Below are positions 9,461 through 20,700 of a DNA stretch of 64,000 nucleotides, one piece after another. The stretch covers positions 930,001 to 994,000 of the forward strand of contig OX337240.1 in NCBI GenBank assembly GCA_946965045.2, in the 5' to 3' direction. Every line of letters begins with the position of its first letter. The first letter of the stretch is position 1. Both the position numbers and the translations under genes were made by a program. The notes beneath the pieces are model-generated. The model was not told the origin of the DNA. It worked only from the letters and a program-made list of their open reading frames with translations, and made no database searches. This DNA comes from Epithemia pelagica. Lineage: Eukaryota; Bacillariophyta; Bacillariophyceae; Surirellales; Surirellaceae.

Positions 9461-11459
9461 CTACAATTCATCCTTTGCCGACGTGGTGGAGTCCTTCCCT
9501 GTCTTGGCCATGACGAAGAGGTGTCCCCGAACGCCTTGTCCTTGTTCGTATCGAAAATTGTCCAGGGGCTCGTAATGAATCAATTGCAAACCATGATGGT
9601 TCCCTGTAGTCACCACATCTGGAGTACAAAAGCAGAGAACAACCACAACAACAAGTGTTTAGGAAAATTATCGGCACAGATACACTCACGTGTGTTCTTT
9701 TTCCCTCGATGCATGAATCAAACTTACAGTCTTTGGAATGAGCAAATCGTCCCGAGGCTGTCAATTGCCATCTCCAATCTGGTTTGGAAACGGCCAAACG
9801 AGCTTCTGTATCGTTACTGACATTTTCCAAGGTAAAGGCCACAAAGGCATTGGGAGAATGTTTCGGGGAATCAGCAGCGACGACGGGAACCAATCCCGTG
9901 ACCATGGCGGCAAAGAGGGGATCCAAATCTCCAAAGTAAATGTAGGAATCGGCCGCAATAATAAGGTCAAGAGACTGTGCATGGTCCGGTCCTTCCAAGA
10001 CTTGAATCAAATCACCGGCCACCAATTCTTGGTACAAGTTGGGTCGCGTCGTTTGAGCTTGTTGCAAAATGGCCTCGCTCAAGTCCACACCCATGAGGTA
10101 GTGACTGATATTGCGAAATTGTTCTCCCACCAACCCCGTTCCACATCCAGCATCCAACACCTTGGCAAATTGTCGCGTCGTGGACGGCACGGCCGTATCC
10201 ATGGACACTGCCTTTTGATGTTCCAAGAGATACATGGCTCGATCAAAGCCTCGTCGCAGTCGTTCAAAGCCGGTATAGTGCAATTCTTGGACGAGGGAAT
10301 GTTCAAAGTTGCTGGCATAATCATCAAACAAGGTTTGTACATACTCGTTGGAAGCTCGTTTCATGGTCGCATCGGCCGTCAAGGTGGCCAACATGTGTTT
10401 GGCACTTTCGTTCGTGTCATCGTATTTGACAGCCAAGCTAAAGGCATGGGCCGCCATTTCTTGACAATCCACCACCACGACCGTATCATCCTCCGTTTCG
10501 TTGTTCTCCTCCGTGTTGTCGGTGGATTGCACTGTTTCGGTTCCTCCTCCTCCTTCTTCTTGTTTGGGTAGAGCACAGGTTTGAGTCGGATCATGGGCAA
10601 TGCACAAGCCAATTCGATATTGCAATTGGGACAAGACGTATTCGACATGAGGTGGTGGATCGGTGGCTAATGGGGCTTGTTGGGTCAATATGGTATAGGC
10701 TTGATTGTAAGCCTGCAAGGCCCGTCGAAAATCACGGACTTGATCGTGAAACAAGGATCCGGCATTGGCGTAGGCCGCCCAATGATAGGGATCCCATTCC
10801 TGGGCTTGTCGATAGGCATCCAAGGCCTCGGAAATGTGGTTCCTCTTGTTGGTTTCATTATTGTCCTCGTTGCTGGGTAAATCTTGATGGACCATGCCCA
10901 AATAAAAACATGCCTGGGCGGCAATTTGACGACACGAAGTTTCTTGTGGTGACTCTTGTTGGTTTGTCCCGGTCTGTCTGGTTTGAGAGTCGTAGTGCTG
11001 ATAGAGCCGAATGGCTCGTTGGTAATACTCCATGGCCTGCTGGATATGCTGGTCATTGTCGTTGTCATAGGGCCATTCCGAATAGGCGGTTGCCACATTG
11101 GTATACAAACTCAACCACAATTCCAAGAGCGTCAGAGTAGTATCCTTCTGTTTGTTATCATCTGTAGATGCGACGACCTGGTCTGGTTGAAATGTCGTGG
11201 GAATGCACACTTGATAGGCCGCAATGGCCGCTGGCAAATCTCCTTGTGCCAAGGCAGAATCACCGGCTTCCAAACAGGCTTGGACCGTAGGTGGTTGGGT
11301 GGCGGCCGCCTCAATCCCCGTGACACCACCACCCACGTGGTTGTTGTTTTCGTCAAAGATCCCCAGCAGGAACAACCACCACAGCAAGAGTGCCACCACC
11401 CGCCGTTCCAGAGTGCGACTGCTGGTGCGGCGTGAAAGTCGAACGGTGTGAATATTCAT
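9461..11459 (-). CDS. ER-lumenal TPR-repeat class I methyltransferase with C-terminal KDEL (exons 9728-11459 and 9461-9618)
   Basis: Predicted SAM-dependent methyltransferase with N-terminal TPR units. A hydrophobic segment at residues 21-35 (VVALLLWWLFLLGIF) is a signal peptide or anchor. TPR-like helices span about 55-260 (YYQRAIRLYQ, YRQAQEWDPYHWAAY, ALQAYNQAY). LFDDYASNFEHSLVQEL at about 377-393 and motif I VLDAGCGTGLVG at 434-445 match the TPR-methyltransferase family first noted in bacteria (COG4976-like). A 109-bp GT-AG intron (9619-9727, GTAAGT donor, CTCCAG acceptor) must be removed; unspliced translation runs into an unrelated tail. Splicing gives 629 aa ending TTSAKDEL, an ER-retention signal. 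Signal plus KDEL argues for the ER lumen. Substrate unknown. Confidence 0.8.
9619..9727 (-). other. Intron in the TPR-methyltransferase gene
   Basis: Minus-strand GTAAGT donor at 9727 and TACTCCAG acceptor at 9619, 109 bp. Removal preserves phase (577 codons plus one base, then two bases) and yields a KDEL terminus. Confidence 0.8.
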
Positions 11460-11743
11460 TGTCTACTAGAGAGGACTAGCAAAAGATCCGTCGTTGTCGT
11501 CGTCGTTGTCGTCGTCCCTTTTCTCTCGTTGGACCACACAAAAGGATGGACGAAAAGAGCCAAAGTACGTATTTCTCTCATTTTTCTTGGATCTTTTCGT
11601 AACAGATGGGCTGTAACTATCTAGAGTTCCATCTTATTAAATATATAAAAATTAATATTTATGAGTTTTAGTACAACCCGTTAGAGATTTCATTGTCATT
11701 TAGTCCTCAGCAGTTCAGCAGAAAGATATAGAGAGTCGTCGAA
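11460..11743. other. Intergenic, presumed promoter of the TPR-methyltransferase
   Basis: AT-rich stretch at about 11636-11665 (AAATATATAAAAATTAATATTTATG). No gene. The transposon target site begins at its right end. Confidence 0.5.
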
Positions 11744-11768
11744 AATGGAACTCTACTGTAAGTCATAA
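11744..11768 (+). repeat. Left TSD (AAT) and 22-bp TIR of Harbinger element
   Basis: AAT then GGAACTCTACTGTAAGTCATAA. Confidence 0.85.
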
Positions 11769-12078
11769 CCCCCAAATCCTAGAATAAAACCGCCCCTAAA
11801 CTTGGGCCCATAACCTGTCGGTTGAGAATTACACATCCCTTTAAGACGAAATTTGTCCGAGGGTAGGCCCCGGCTCATGAACTCTCGACATAAACCTATT
11901 CTCAGTCCGTATATATATATATGTCCATACATGTATATGATATATCACCCCCCATAGAGGAAGGAAAAAGCTCCTCTCGTTCTCTACCTCTACCGCTCCT
12001 CGTCTTCTCTCTCCTTGGCCTTTCACCTGCGCCCTCTCTCTTCCTCTCTCTTCTTGTCCTTTCACCCGCGTCCTGACC

Positions 12079-13383
12079 ATGGCCAACAATCTCGGAAATG
12101 AGATGGAGAAAGCCTTTGCTGAAATTGAGGCCGGGTTGGCCCGAAACGATGACTCCAGCTCAGAGGAAGATGAGCCAACCCAGGTCCCAACGCCACCTCA
12201 AGCCATCACTCAGGGACCCCAGGACTTGTCCATTCAATTGAATGTAACGAAGTCCAACATCCCTCCCTCCCCCAAAGCAACTACAAGCGTTCCACCTGTA
12301 CGGCGTGAGTCACCTCGACTCCGCCTCCAGCGACTCAAGGAAGAACAGAAGCAACAGAAGAAAGCAGCACCGAAAAAGAAAAACAAGACGTCGCCCACCC
12401 TTCCTCCTAAAGCCTCCAATAAAACAACAACAACAACGTCTAACACAACAACCAAAGGAAAGAAAGGAAAAGCACCCAAAACAACAAAGGGGAATGGAGG
12501 ACCAGGTCGAGTTCGAGGGAGAAACTTCACAGAGGACGAGACTTGGTACCTTCTGGACATCATTTCGGCGGTCGAACCTGCTGGGCAACACGATTGGGAC
12601 AGGGTCACCGAAGCATACAACGAACACTTCAACGACCCTGACCGCATGAGAGACCGGGAATCACTGAAGCGCCGTTTTGGAGCGCTTCATGGGAGGAAGA
12701 TCCCCACAGGAGACCCTGACTGTCCAAAGGAAGTCAAGGCAGCGAAGCGTATTTTAATCGAAATACAACAACGCTGCGACGTGGGAGAAAAGCCAGGCAA
12801 GAGAGACTTGGGGTTCGACTCCTCGTCTACAGACGAGAGCCTACAAGACGGAGATGCTGACTATGGAGAAGATGATGATGAAGAGGAAGAAGACAACCAT
12901 GGAGAAAAACAAGACAAACAGGACAAACTCGAGACACCGAGAACAAGTCTGTCGAAGCCACTTCGCTCGGCTACGAAGAAGCGTCTTCGACATGCGACGG
13001 AGAAGGAAGACGGAACTGATGCCATTTTGAAATACATGATGGTATCACAACAACAACGCCAAGAAGCCGACGAAAAGGAAAGGGCCTTTCGTCGAGAGAA
13101 AGAAGACGAGCGACGAGAAAGAGAGGACGCACGTGCACAGCAGGCAATGGCGATGCAACAATCAATGTTTCAGATGATGATGCAGCAGCAGACCAACATG
13201 CTGATGCTGCTGGCGCCCAGGGGACAACAGTTCCAACAACAACAGGTCCAACCACAGCAGCTCCAACACGAACTGGTCCAACCACAAAACAGTACGGCGA
13301 AACCAGCAACCCACGAAGACCACACTACGACTACGAGCGACGATACAAACAACGACAAGTACATGGAAGAACATGAAGATTAG
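12079..13383 (+). CDS. Harbinger accessory Myb/SANT-like DNA-binding protein, 434 aa
   Basis: In Harbinger systems the Myb-like partner carries the nuclease to the nucleus and binds element ends. An acidic N-terminus (about 1-40) and a long Lys-rich disordered region (about 75-145) precede a trihelix/SANT-like domain at about 150-215 (FTEDETWYLLDIISAVEP, then HDWDRVTEAYNEHF and SLKRRFGALHG). An acidic patch (DDDEEEED) and a Gln/Met-rich coiled coil (about 335-405) follow. The ATG sits in a good context (GACCATGG). It is convergent with the transposase, with 19 bp between the stops. Confidence 0.75.
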   Translation: MANNLGNEMEKAFAEIEAGLARNDDSSSEEDEPTQVPTPPQAITQGPQDLSIQLNVTKSNIPPSPKATTSVPPVRRESPRLRLQRLKEEQKQQKKAAPKKKNKTSPTLPPKASNKTTTTTSNTTTKGKKGKAPKTTKGNGGPGRVRGRNFTEDETWYLLDIISAVEPAGQHDWDRVTEAYNEHFNDPDRMRDRESLKRRFGALHGRKIPTGDPDCPKEVKAAKRILIEIQQRCDVGEKPGKRDLGFDSSSTDESLQDGDADYGEDDDEEEEDNHGEKQDKQDKLETPRTSLSKPLRSATKKRLRHATEKEDGTDAILKYMMVSQQQRQEADEKERAFRREKEDERREREDARAQQAMAMQQSMFQMMMQQQTNMLMLLAPRGQQFQQQQVQPQQLQHELVQPQNSTAKPATHEDHTTTTSDDTNNDKYMEEHED

Positions 13384-13402
13384 ATTAATGATTATAGAAG
13401 TA

Positions 13403-14581
13403 CTACAATTGATACCCATGTTGACTCGTAAGAAATAGAGACGGATAAAAAGTAGTTCGAATCTGGTTGAAGCCCACACACGAAGCCCTGTAGTTGTATA
13501 GAAGGACTATTAGCGAGATGAAAATTTTCCTTTCCCCAAACTCTTCGTACTTGATTCGATCCTTTAAGCGAGGGAAGGAGGCTTGCAAGCCTCTCATCCC
13601 CCACTCTGACAGTTGCCTGACCGAAGTGGCGGCCTTGTGCATCTCCCTTGTGTTTCTGACTCGACCTTGCCTGTCCAGATTGTTCTGGTGAGACTTCAAA
13701 AGGCTCGGACGAGACTCCGACCCAAATGCAGAGTCAACCACAACCCGTCCGCCACCACGTCGTTGTTCTCGGTTATGCACCAAGTCCAACTTCTCGTATG
13801 TCTTCGAATAGTGGGCAAGGGTGGAATCATGCCATGATCCGGGCGCGTTGATGTAACACGCCCGGATCTTTCCGTCGGGAGAAAAAACGAAAAGGTTAGA
13901 AATATAATGATCGCATTTCCACCCATTATAAAAAATATTCTCGACATCGGGGTTGGCTTCGATGAGGACTTTCAGACCATCCATCGCTCCCCACACATTC
14001 TTGAGGACCGGATACTTAGCGCTTATTACCTCCTTGAAGCTCGCAACTTCAGCTTTCGTAGGTAGTCTGACCTCTGCATCTGGGTGGTCCTGCAGAACCT
14101 TCACGAGAAGACGACGTCCGAAGCGCAACCAAACGGAAACTGGGTTAGCAGTTAGCCCAAAGATGATCTGTAAGGGCACTGTTGAACCCCGAGTACGCGT
14201 CCACGCGAGGACTAATCCTAGACATATCGTTGCAGTAACTTGTCGTTTGCGTCCTGTCCTCCCAGTCTGTCGGACGCGTCTCATGTGGAATTTGCCATTA
14301 GCCTTCTGTGGATAGGGACTCCACTGGAGAAACAATGGAGTAAACATTTCTAGCAAACTATTGAATGACGCATGATCAAACCCACACAAAGCTATTAACG
14401 AGGGGTCGTCGCCGCTATTATACAGCTTCATGAACGAAGAGTACTTTGGATGAAGCAGAGCTGCACGACTAATCCCTCCCGAACGATTGCGAAGACGCTG
14501 TCGTTCGATAAGACGACGAAGACGCTTTTTCTTTTTCTCCTGTAGGAGAAGAAGGATCAGCGCTGTGTCATTTTCATCCAT
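13403..14581 (-). CDS. PIF/Harbinger transposase (DDE_4 nuclease), 392 aa
   Basis: RNase H-fold DDE nuclease that cuts and joins the element. The first Asp is in WGAMDGLK, the block RACYINAPGSWHDS is characteristic of DDE_4, the second Asp is in VVVDSAFG, and a candidate third acidic residue is in QLSEWGMRG, followed by the basic helix SFPRLKDRI. A helix-turn-helix-like segment (about residues 118-165) precedes the core. Normal length for the family (about 350-430 aa), no internal stop. Lies inside the TIRs at 11747-14880. Confidence 0.85.
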   Translation of the reverse strand: MDENDTALILLLLQEKKKKRLRRLIERQRLRNRSGGISRAALLHPKYSSFMKLYNSGDDPSLIALCGFDHASFNSLLEMFTPLFLQWSPYPQKANGKFHMRRVRQTGRTGRKRQVTATICLGLVLAWTRTRGSTVPLQIIFGLTANPVSVWLRFGRRLLVKVLQDHPDAEVRLPTKAEVASFKEVISAKYPVLKNVWGAMDGLKVLIEANPDVENIFYNGWKCDHYISNLFVFSPDGKIRACYINAPGSWHDSTLAHYSKTYEKLDLVHNREQRRGGGRVVVDSAFGSESRPSLLKSHQNNLDRQGRVRNTREMHKAATSVRQLSEWGMRGLQASFPRLKDRIKYEEFGERKIFISLIVLLYNYRASCVGFNQIRTTFYPSLFLTSQHGYQL

Positions 14582-14858
14582 GGTGCAACGAAGGTGCAGG
14601 TATGACTATTGACTACGGAAGGAGGAATACGAAAGGCGTCTCACAGTGGAAATGCAAATGTCGAGGTGGAGGGAGTCTCATTGGGGGGAAATGGCGGGAC
14701 GGGCCAATGTACATATATAGTTGCGAATATCATATAACGTGCGTTGGATTGTCGAGCAAATCACACTGGTTAGGTTTTACGAATTACAGTACCACTCGCC
14801 ATCTTATACTTATAGCGTATCTTCCAGACATAAATGTAAGATTTATGGTTTTTTGAGT

Positions 14859-14883
14859 TTATGACTTACAGTAGAGGCCCAAT
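14859..14883 (-). repeat. Right 22-bp TIR and TSD (AAT) of Harbinger element
   Basis: Read on the minus strand the TIR is GGGCCTCTACTGTAAGTC followed by ATAA; two mismatches to the left copy. AAT follows on the plus strand. Confidence 0.85.
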
Positions 14884-15087
14884 GTTCCAAAAAAAGCGTG
14901 ACAAACGTGACATCATTTTTTCCAGCTCCTCTTCTCCCTCCATTGTCGACAACATTCACACAAGTCCTCTTTTCCCTGTTGCTGCACTTCCCGTGCCAAT
15001 ATCGACGAGAGACGCCCCCAGTACAAGGACGACACCACACCTTTTCTCAATCTGATTGGATCAATCAACCGTTTTGCTACAGTTTAT

Positions 15088-18000
15088 TTGGAGCACCAGC
15101 ACCACCACAAAACGTGCTTTCCCCTGGAACGAGAACCCTCTTGTCTTTCGTTCAAGCCAAGGACAACGACGATAACAACCTTCACCATCACGACTGCGAC
15201 AACAACCAACGGTAGAGTCGGTTGGAATCGACAAAGACTGACTCTTGGGTGGTGGTGGATCCAGCTATTCCTCGTTGTTTTCTTTCTTGGTGGACCACAA
15301 TCACCGTCGTTCGCCTTCTCCGTCCAAAACCCTCGACAACAAGTACGAGTACGACAGCTTGTTCCTCGAGGTTCCTTGGTCTCTTCTAGTTTGTCACGTG
15401 TCGCCATGTCGTCTCCGTCGCACAACCAGCAACCAGAGGAGGAGCGAGGGGACAATGCCAAAACGGCCGCCGCCACGGGCAAATTTCAATTTGCCATTGA
15501 TCGAGGAGGGACCTTTACCGATTTGTATTGTCAATTGCCCAATGGAACAGCCGTTGTGCGCAAACTCTTGTCAGAAGATCCCTTGCATTATACCGATGCA
15601 CCCACGGAAGGCATTCGACGCGTCTTGCACGAATTCTCGTCCACCCCCGACTTGTACCACAATAATGGTGGAGGGCCGAAAAAAATTCCCACGCACGAAA
15701 TTCATTCCATTCGCATGGGAACCACGGTAGCGACCAATGCGCTCTTGGAACGGACGGGACAAGCCATGGCTTGGATTACCACGCAAGGCTTTGCCGATGT
15801 CTTGCAGATTGGCACACAAGCGCGTCCGGATATTTTTGATTTGACCTGCGCCAAACCATCCTTGTTGCATCAACAAGTCGTCCAAGTAAGAGAACGGGTC
15901 GTTTTGAAACAATGGGCACCCACCGAGTGGCACAATCAATATTCCACCGTGACGGGTGTTACGGGCGAACATGTCTTGATTGTCCAAACGCCCGACTTGA
16001 CACAAATCAAGAAGGAGTTGCAAGCCTTGCATGACAATCATGGCATTACGGCCTTGGCCATTTGTCTGCTGCATGCCCACGTGTATCCAGACCACGAAAA
16101 AGCCATTGCTCAAGTCGCCCACGAATTGGGTTGCTTTACACAAATTTGTACCAGTCATGAAATCATGCCCATGGTCAAGCTCGTCTCACGGGGTCATACC
16201 ACGAGTGCGGCCGCCTACTTGACACCGCACATTACTCAATACGTGGCGTCCTTTGTGCAAGGGTTTGATGACCAGTTACTTAGCAATACACGCTTGCAAT
16301 TTATGAAATCCGATGGAGGATTGGCACCGGTCCATGACTTTGGAGGACATCAAGCCATTTTGTCGGGACCCGCCGGAGGTGTCGTGGGCTATGCCAAGAC
16401 CCTCTTTCCAACGACGGACGACGGGGCAACCACGACTCCGCCCTTTGCATCGTCTCCGGTCCGCATGCCCGTCATTGGTTTTGACATGGGTGGGACCAGT
16501 ACTGACGTGTCGCGATACGATGGAGAGCATTGGGAACACGTCTTGGAAACCGTCACAGCCGGCATTGCCATTCAAGCACCGCAACTGGACATTCAAACCG
16601 TGGCTGCGGGAGGAGGATCGCGCTTGTTTTGGCGAGGCACGCATTCCGATGATTTGCTTCAAGTTGGACCCGAATCGGCTCGAGCCTTTCCCGGACCCGT
16701 GTGTTATCGTCATGCCGGAGGACACTTGGCTGTCACGGATGCCAATGTCGTCTTGGGACGGTGTTTGCCAAAATACTTTCCCTCCATTTTTGGACCGAAT
16801 GAAAATGAACCTCTCGATATCGAAGCATCACGACGAGCCTTTGAGCAATTGTTACAACAACATTCCATGGACGACGACCACCAGAGCAGTACTACTAGTG
16901 GCATGGATTCCGTCGAGGCCTTGGCCTATGGATTTTTGCAAGTGGCCAATGAAGCCATGTGTCGCCCCATTCGCAATTTGACCCAAATGAAGGGACATGA
17001 TTTGGCCAAACATGTCCTGGCCTGTTTTGGGGGTGCCGGACCGCAGCATGCCTGTGCCATGGCGCAACGATTGGGGATGAAAAAAGTCTTTGTCCATCGG
17101 TATTCGGGAATCTTGTCCGCCTATGGACTGGCTCTCGCCGATGCCGTCGAGGAAGCCCAAGAACCCACGGCGCAAGTCTTGATGCAACAACAGGAGGACT
17201 TGCCAGACAATCCGAAACCACCACTGGAGGAGTTGACTGCGCATGGAAAAGAGCGGTTGCAACATTTGGAAGACAGAGCACGACACGCCTTAATCAAGCA
17301 AGGATACATGGCCGAAAGCATTCAAGTACAACGCTTTGTGAATTTGCGCTATCAAGGAACTGATACCTCCATCATGATTGCCGAAAGTGCGGATTCCAGC
17401 TTTGCTCAAGAATTTGAAGCCGTCTATCAACGAGAATTTGGTTTCACCCTTGAAGGACGAGAGATTTGGATTGATGACTATCGTGTGCGGGCTATGGTGC
17501 CTGGTCCACCCGCCGCACTCCGGTCCAGTGACAGGTCCGAACCGCCGCCCTTGGTCCCCGACGATACCACGCGAGCCTACTTTGAAACGGGATGGCACGA
17601 TCAGGTGCCCGTCTACAAAATGGAACAATTGCATCCGGGCCATGTCATTGATGGACCCAGTATTATTGTACAACCCATTTCCACCGTCGTCCTGGAACTC
17701 AATTGTCAAGCCGTGGTGAATGCCAATGGCGATTTGGAAATTACCGTCGAAAAGAGCCATACAGGAAGCAACGCGAAACAAGAGAGCTCGGTCGAGACAG
17801 AACATACTGCACCGGTACTGACCGGCCCCGATCCTGTTCAATTGTCCATTTTTGCTCATCGGTTCATGGGAATTGCCGAGCAAATGGGACGCACACTCCA
17901 ACGGACCGCCATTTCGGTCAATATGAAGGAACGCCTCGATTTCTCGTGTGCCCTTTTTACCAAGGACGGAGGCTTGGTGGCCAATGCACCTCATATTCCA

Positions 18001-19552
18001 GTCCACTTGGGGGCCATGGAACGAGCCGTGCGATACCAAGTGGAATCTTGGAGTCAAGGGGAAGGCTTACAGGAGGGCGACGTTTTAGTGTCCAATCATC
18101 CGCAATTGGCGGGTGGATCTCATTTGCCGGACATTACCGTCATTACGCCCGTATTTTATCAAGGTCAAATTATTTTCTTTGTTGCCAGTCGGGGTCATCA
18201 TGCTGATATTGGCGGCATTGCGCCAGGATCCATGCCTCCCCATTCACAGACCTTGCAAGACGAAGGCGCCATGATTGTAGCCTTCAAATTGGTGCGGCAA
18301 GGTGTGTTTCAAGAAGCGGGTATCACCGAATTGTTGGAATCGCCTGGAAGATTGGGCATCCCTGGAAATGTCGGTACCCGCAATCTACGAGATAATTTGA
18401 GCGACTTGAGGGCTCAAGTGGCTGCCAACACGGCCGGAATCCGATTGTTGCAGGATCTGGTGCAGGAATATGGGTTGAGCCAAGTTCAACACTACATGGT
18501 GTGGATTCAACAAACGGCTGAGACGGCAGTACGAACTCTCCTCAAAGAATTTGTAAAGAAACATGGAAGTTCGAAAGCCCATGCTATTGACTATATGGAC
18601 GATGGTTCTCCGATTGAATTGACGATTCACATTGATCCTGACACAGGGTCGGCGACCTTTGATTTTACTGGGACCGGGCCACAAGTGCTATCCAATCACA
18701 ACGCCCCACCAGCTGTGACCTACAGCGCTGTTATTTATGCTTTGCGATGTTTGGTGGCGCAAGACATTCCATTGAATCAAGGCTGCTTAGCCCCCATCAA
18801 ATTCATCCTGCCCAAATATTCTTTGTTGCATCCGTCTGACGATGCCGGTGTCGTGGGTGGAAATGTACTGACCAGCCAAAGGATTGTGGACGTTGTGCTA
18901 CGGGCCTTTGAGGCTTGTGCGGCCAGCCAAGGTTGCATGAACAACTTAACCTTTGGTGATGATAAGTTTGGATACTACGAAACCATTGCTGGTGGTGCTG
19001 GGGCTGGTCCAACATGGAACGGTGTTTCAGGTGTACATACGCACTGTACCAATACCCGCATTACGGATCCAGAGATATTGGAAAGGCGGTAAGTGTGTCG
19101 ACGTGTAGTGATTGTGACGGAGTCTATCCTGACCCCGGTTTTACAACATGCGGATTATTCGCCGGTGGGCAATCTTTAGGTATCCTGTCATGTTGCATGA
19201 GTTCTCTATTCGCCGAGGGAGTGGAGGACGTGGTCAACACGTCGGTGGTGATGGTGTCGTGAGAGAATTGGAACCTCTTCGACCCTTGACCGTGAGTTTA
19301 TTGACAGAACGTCGTGCGTTGCGACCTTATGGAATGCACGGCGGTGAAGATGGTTCTTCCGGTCGCAACTTGCTTATTCGCGCGAGTGACGAAGAAAACA
19401 AACTTGTCATCAACATGGGTGGACGGTGCAGCCGAACCATGACAGTTGGAGAGCGACTACGTATCGAAACACCTGGAGGTGGTGGATATGGATCATCCAG
19501 CAGACGACAATATAGAGGTTCGTCCAAGAATACGCTTTCGAGCGAAATTTGA
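15088..19552 (+). CDS. OPLAH: 5-oxoprolinase, ATP-hydrolysing (exons 15088-19088 and 19180-19552)
   Basis: Hydrolyses 5-oxo-L-proline to glutamate with ATP in the glutathione (gamma-glutamyl) cycle. The HyuA half starts at [11 protein letters not shown] (residue 135), has the ATP-binding block [17 protein letters not shown] and [16 protein letters not shown]. The HyuB half begins near [15 protein letters not shown] and has [15 protein letters not shown] and the C-terminal GGGGYG. An intron of 91 bp (19089-19179, GTAAGT donor) splits the Arg codon in ILERRYPVML; splicing gives 1457 aa. The first Met adds about 106 residues including a hydrophobic stretch (54-68) and PSFAFS, perhaps an organelle presequence. 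Met107 would give a cytosolic form close to the usual ~1290 aa. Fragments of this gene recur at 22.9, 33.8 and 47.3 kb. Confidence 0.93.
19089..19179 (+). other. Intron in 5-oxoprolinase gene
   Basis: GTAAGT donor, TCTTTAG acceptor, 91 bp; removing it restores the conserved [13 protein letters not shown] junction. Confidence 0.9.
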
Positions 19553-19864
19553 TGACGGATCTTTGGTACTCATCAACGAAAAAAGATCCATGATCGAAAC
19601 ACTCTTGTGTTTTATCTTACTCACTACTTCTTCATAAGAGATGTGTTCGACAAGGGTTCTAAAGACTCCCTCATGAACACATTCATGAAGTTTACCAGGA
19701 CAAAATACTTATGAAACTGGAAACGAAGTCCTCATGGAGAAAAGAGACGGGAGACCCCCGCAGAGCTGCAAATAGAGTAATTGGCTCGTTCACTTCGTCT
19801 TATCAGGGATGACAAAGAGGATCCTGACCCGTCAAGAATAGATTTGGAAAGTTCAAAGGCGAAC
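19553..19864. other. 3' flank of 5-oxoprolinase, source of dispersed fragments
   Basis: No gene. The stretch about 19583-19706 (TTGTGTTTTATCTTACTCAC, then GATGTGTTCGACAAGGGTT and CTCATGAACACATTCATGAAG) recurs with changes at 23109-23235 and in part at about 33898-33950 and 47376-47428. Confidence 0.65.
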
Positions 19865-20690
19865 ATTCTGTTCCACGAGGTGTGAAACCGTTCTTTGTAC
19901 CACTACATGCCGCTGCAGGTGGGACCAATGAAAATTCTCCCTCTCGTGCCATTGCGAGGACGCTGAACTACTTTTCGGTCGGTTCCATTGTTCAAGTATC
20001 CTCACGGACCTGGCCCGGTACGTGTGCTTTTCCTGTGGTTGTTGCGAATCTCCGCCCTCGTTCGAATGGCTAACTTTTTTGGTTTTGTTTTATGCGGTCA
20101 GACATTAACAAACCGGGAGGTGTAAGGGTTTGACACGGTGGGACGACCCAGTCTCGCCATGATGCACAAGGTTGAAGAGGAAAGGAAAGAAACACGCCAA
20201 ACCCTTGTTGGTGGAATCAGCCAAGTCACCGAAAAAGCGTTTGAGCGAGGAACCTCCCCCAGGTGCCAGTCACCGAAACAAGAGGCTGAAACGGGCCATA
20301 GCCGCTGTGGTGTCCACCAGGAAAAGTGCCTTGACTAAGAACAAAAGTCGCAAACAGCAACGGCGAGACCCACCTCCTCTTGTACTGGGTAATACCGAAA
20401 ACTGTGCGCAAGCCAATGAGCAATACTCCGAGCAGTTCCAGGACGCTGTTCAAAAAGGAGTCTTGTATGTCACAGTCTCCAGTTTGTCTCCACCAGAAGC
20501 CGAATCCGTGACTCGTCTGTGTACCCTTTCCCAATCCATGGGACCTGTCACGGTTAAACAATGTGACACACTTTCGGCCAAAGTAAGCATGTGCTTGGTT
20601 CCTACCCCTGCACCGAACCAGCCAACCTTGTGGCGCGTAGTCTCGTCTGTGTAGCCTTTCCTAATCCATGGGACCTGTCACCGTTCACCG
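19865..20690 (+). pseudogene. Truncated copy of the BRCT gene 5' half
   Basis: Begins with the same sequence as the window start (CACGAGGTGTGAAACCGT, GCCGCTGCAGGTGG) and keeps exon 1, the intron and the start of exon 2. It then jumps from ACCGGGAGGTGTA straight to AGGGTTTGACACGGTGGG, deleting the part equal to about 271-490, and continues to the first BRCT region, where it stops near 20690 after a local repetition of the CCATGGGACCTGTCA segment (20537 and 20667). Frames are broken. It abuts the 3' end of the nuclease-kinase gene. Confidence 0.8.
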
Positions 20691-20700
20691 CACCTATCAC

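Larger units (their letters stand above)
11747..14880. mobile_element. Complete PIF/Harbinger-type DNA transposon, 3134 bp
   Basis: Bounded by 22-bp terminal inverted repeats (11747-11768 and 14859-14880, 20 of 22 matching, inner 18 perfect) and flanked by a direct AAT on both sides (11744-11746, 14881-14883), a 3-bp target duplication as in PIF/Harbinger. It holds two convergent genes: a Myb/SANT-like accessory protein (+) and a DDE_4-type nuclease (-), the standard two-protein set of this superfamily. Both ORFs are intact, so the copy may be autonomous. The usual target is TWA, so AAT is slightly atypical. Confidence 0.85.

Noticed and set aside
13440-13480. TTCGAATCT-like T-loop suggesting a tRNA
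   Set aside because: It lies inside the Harbinger transposase coding sequence and there is no acceptor or D-arm pairing.
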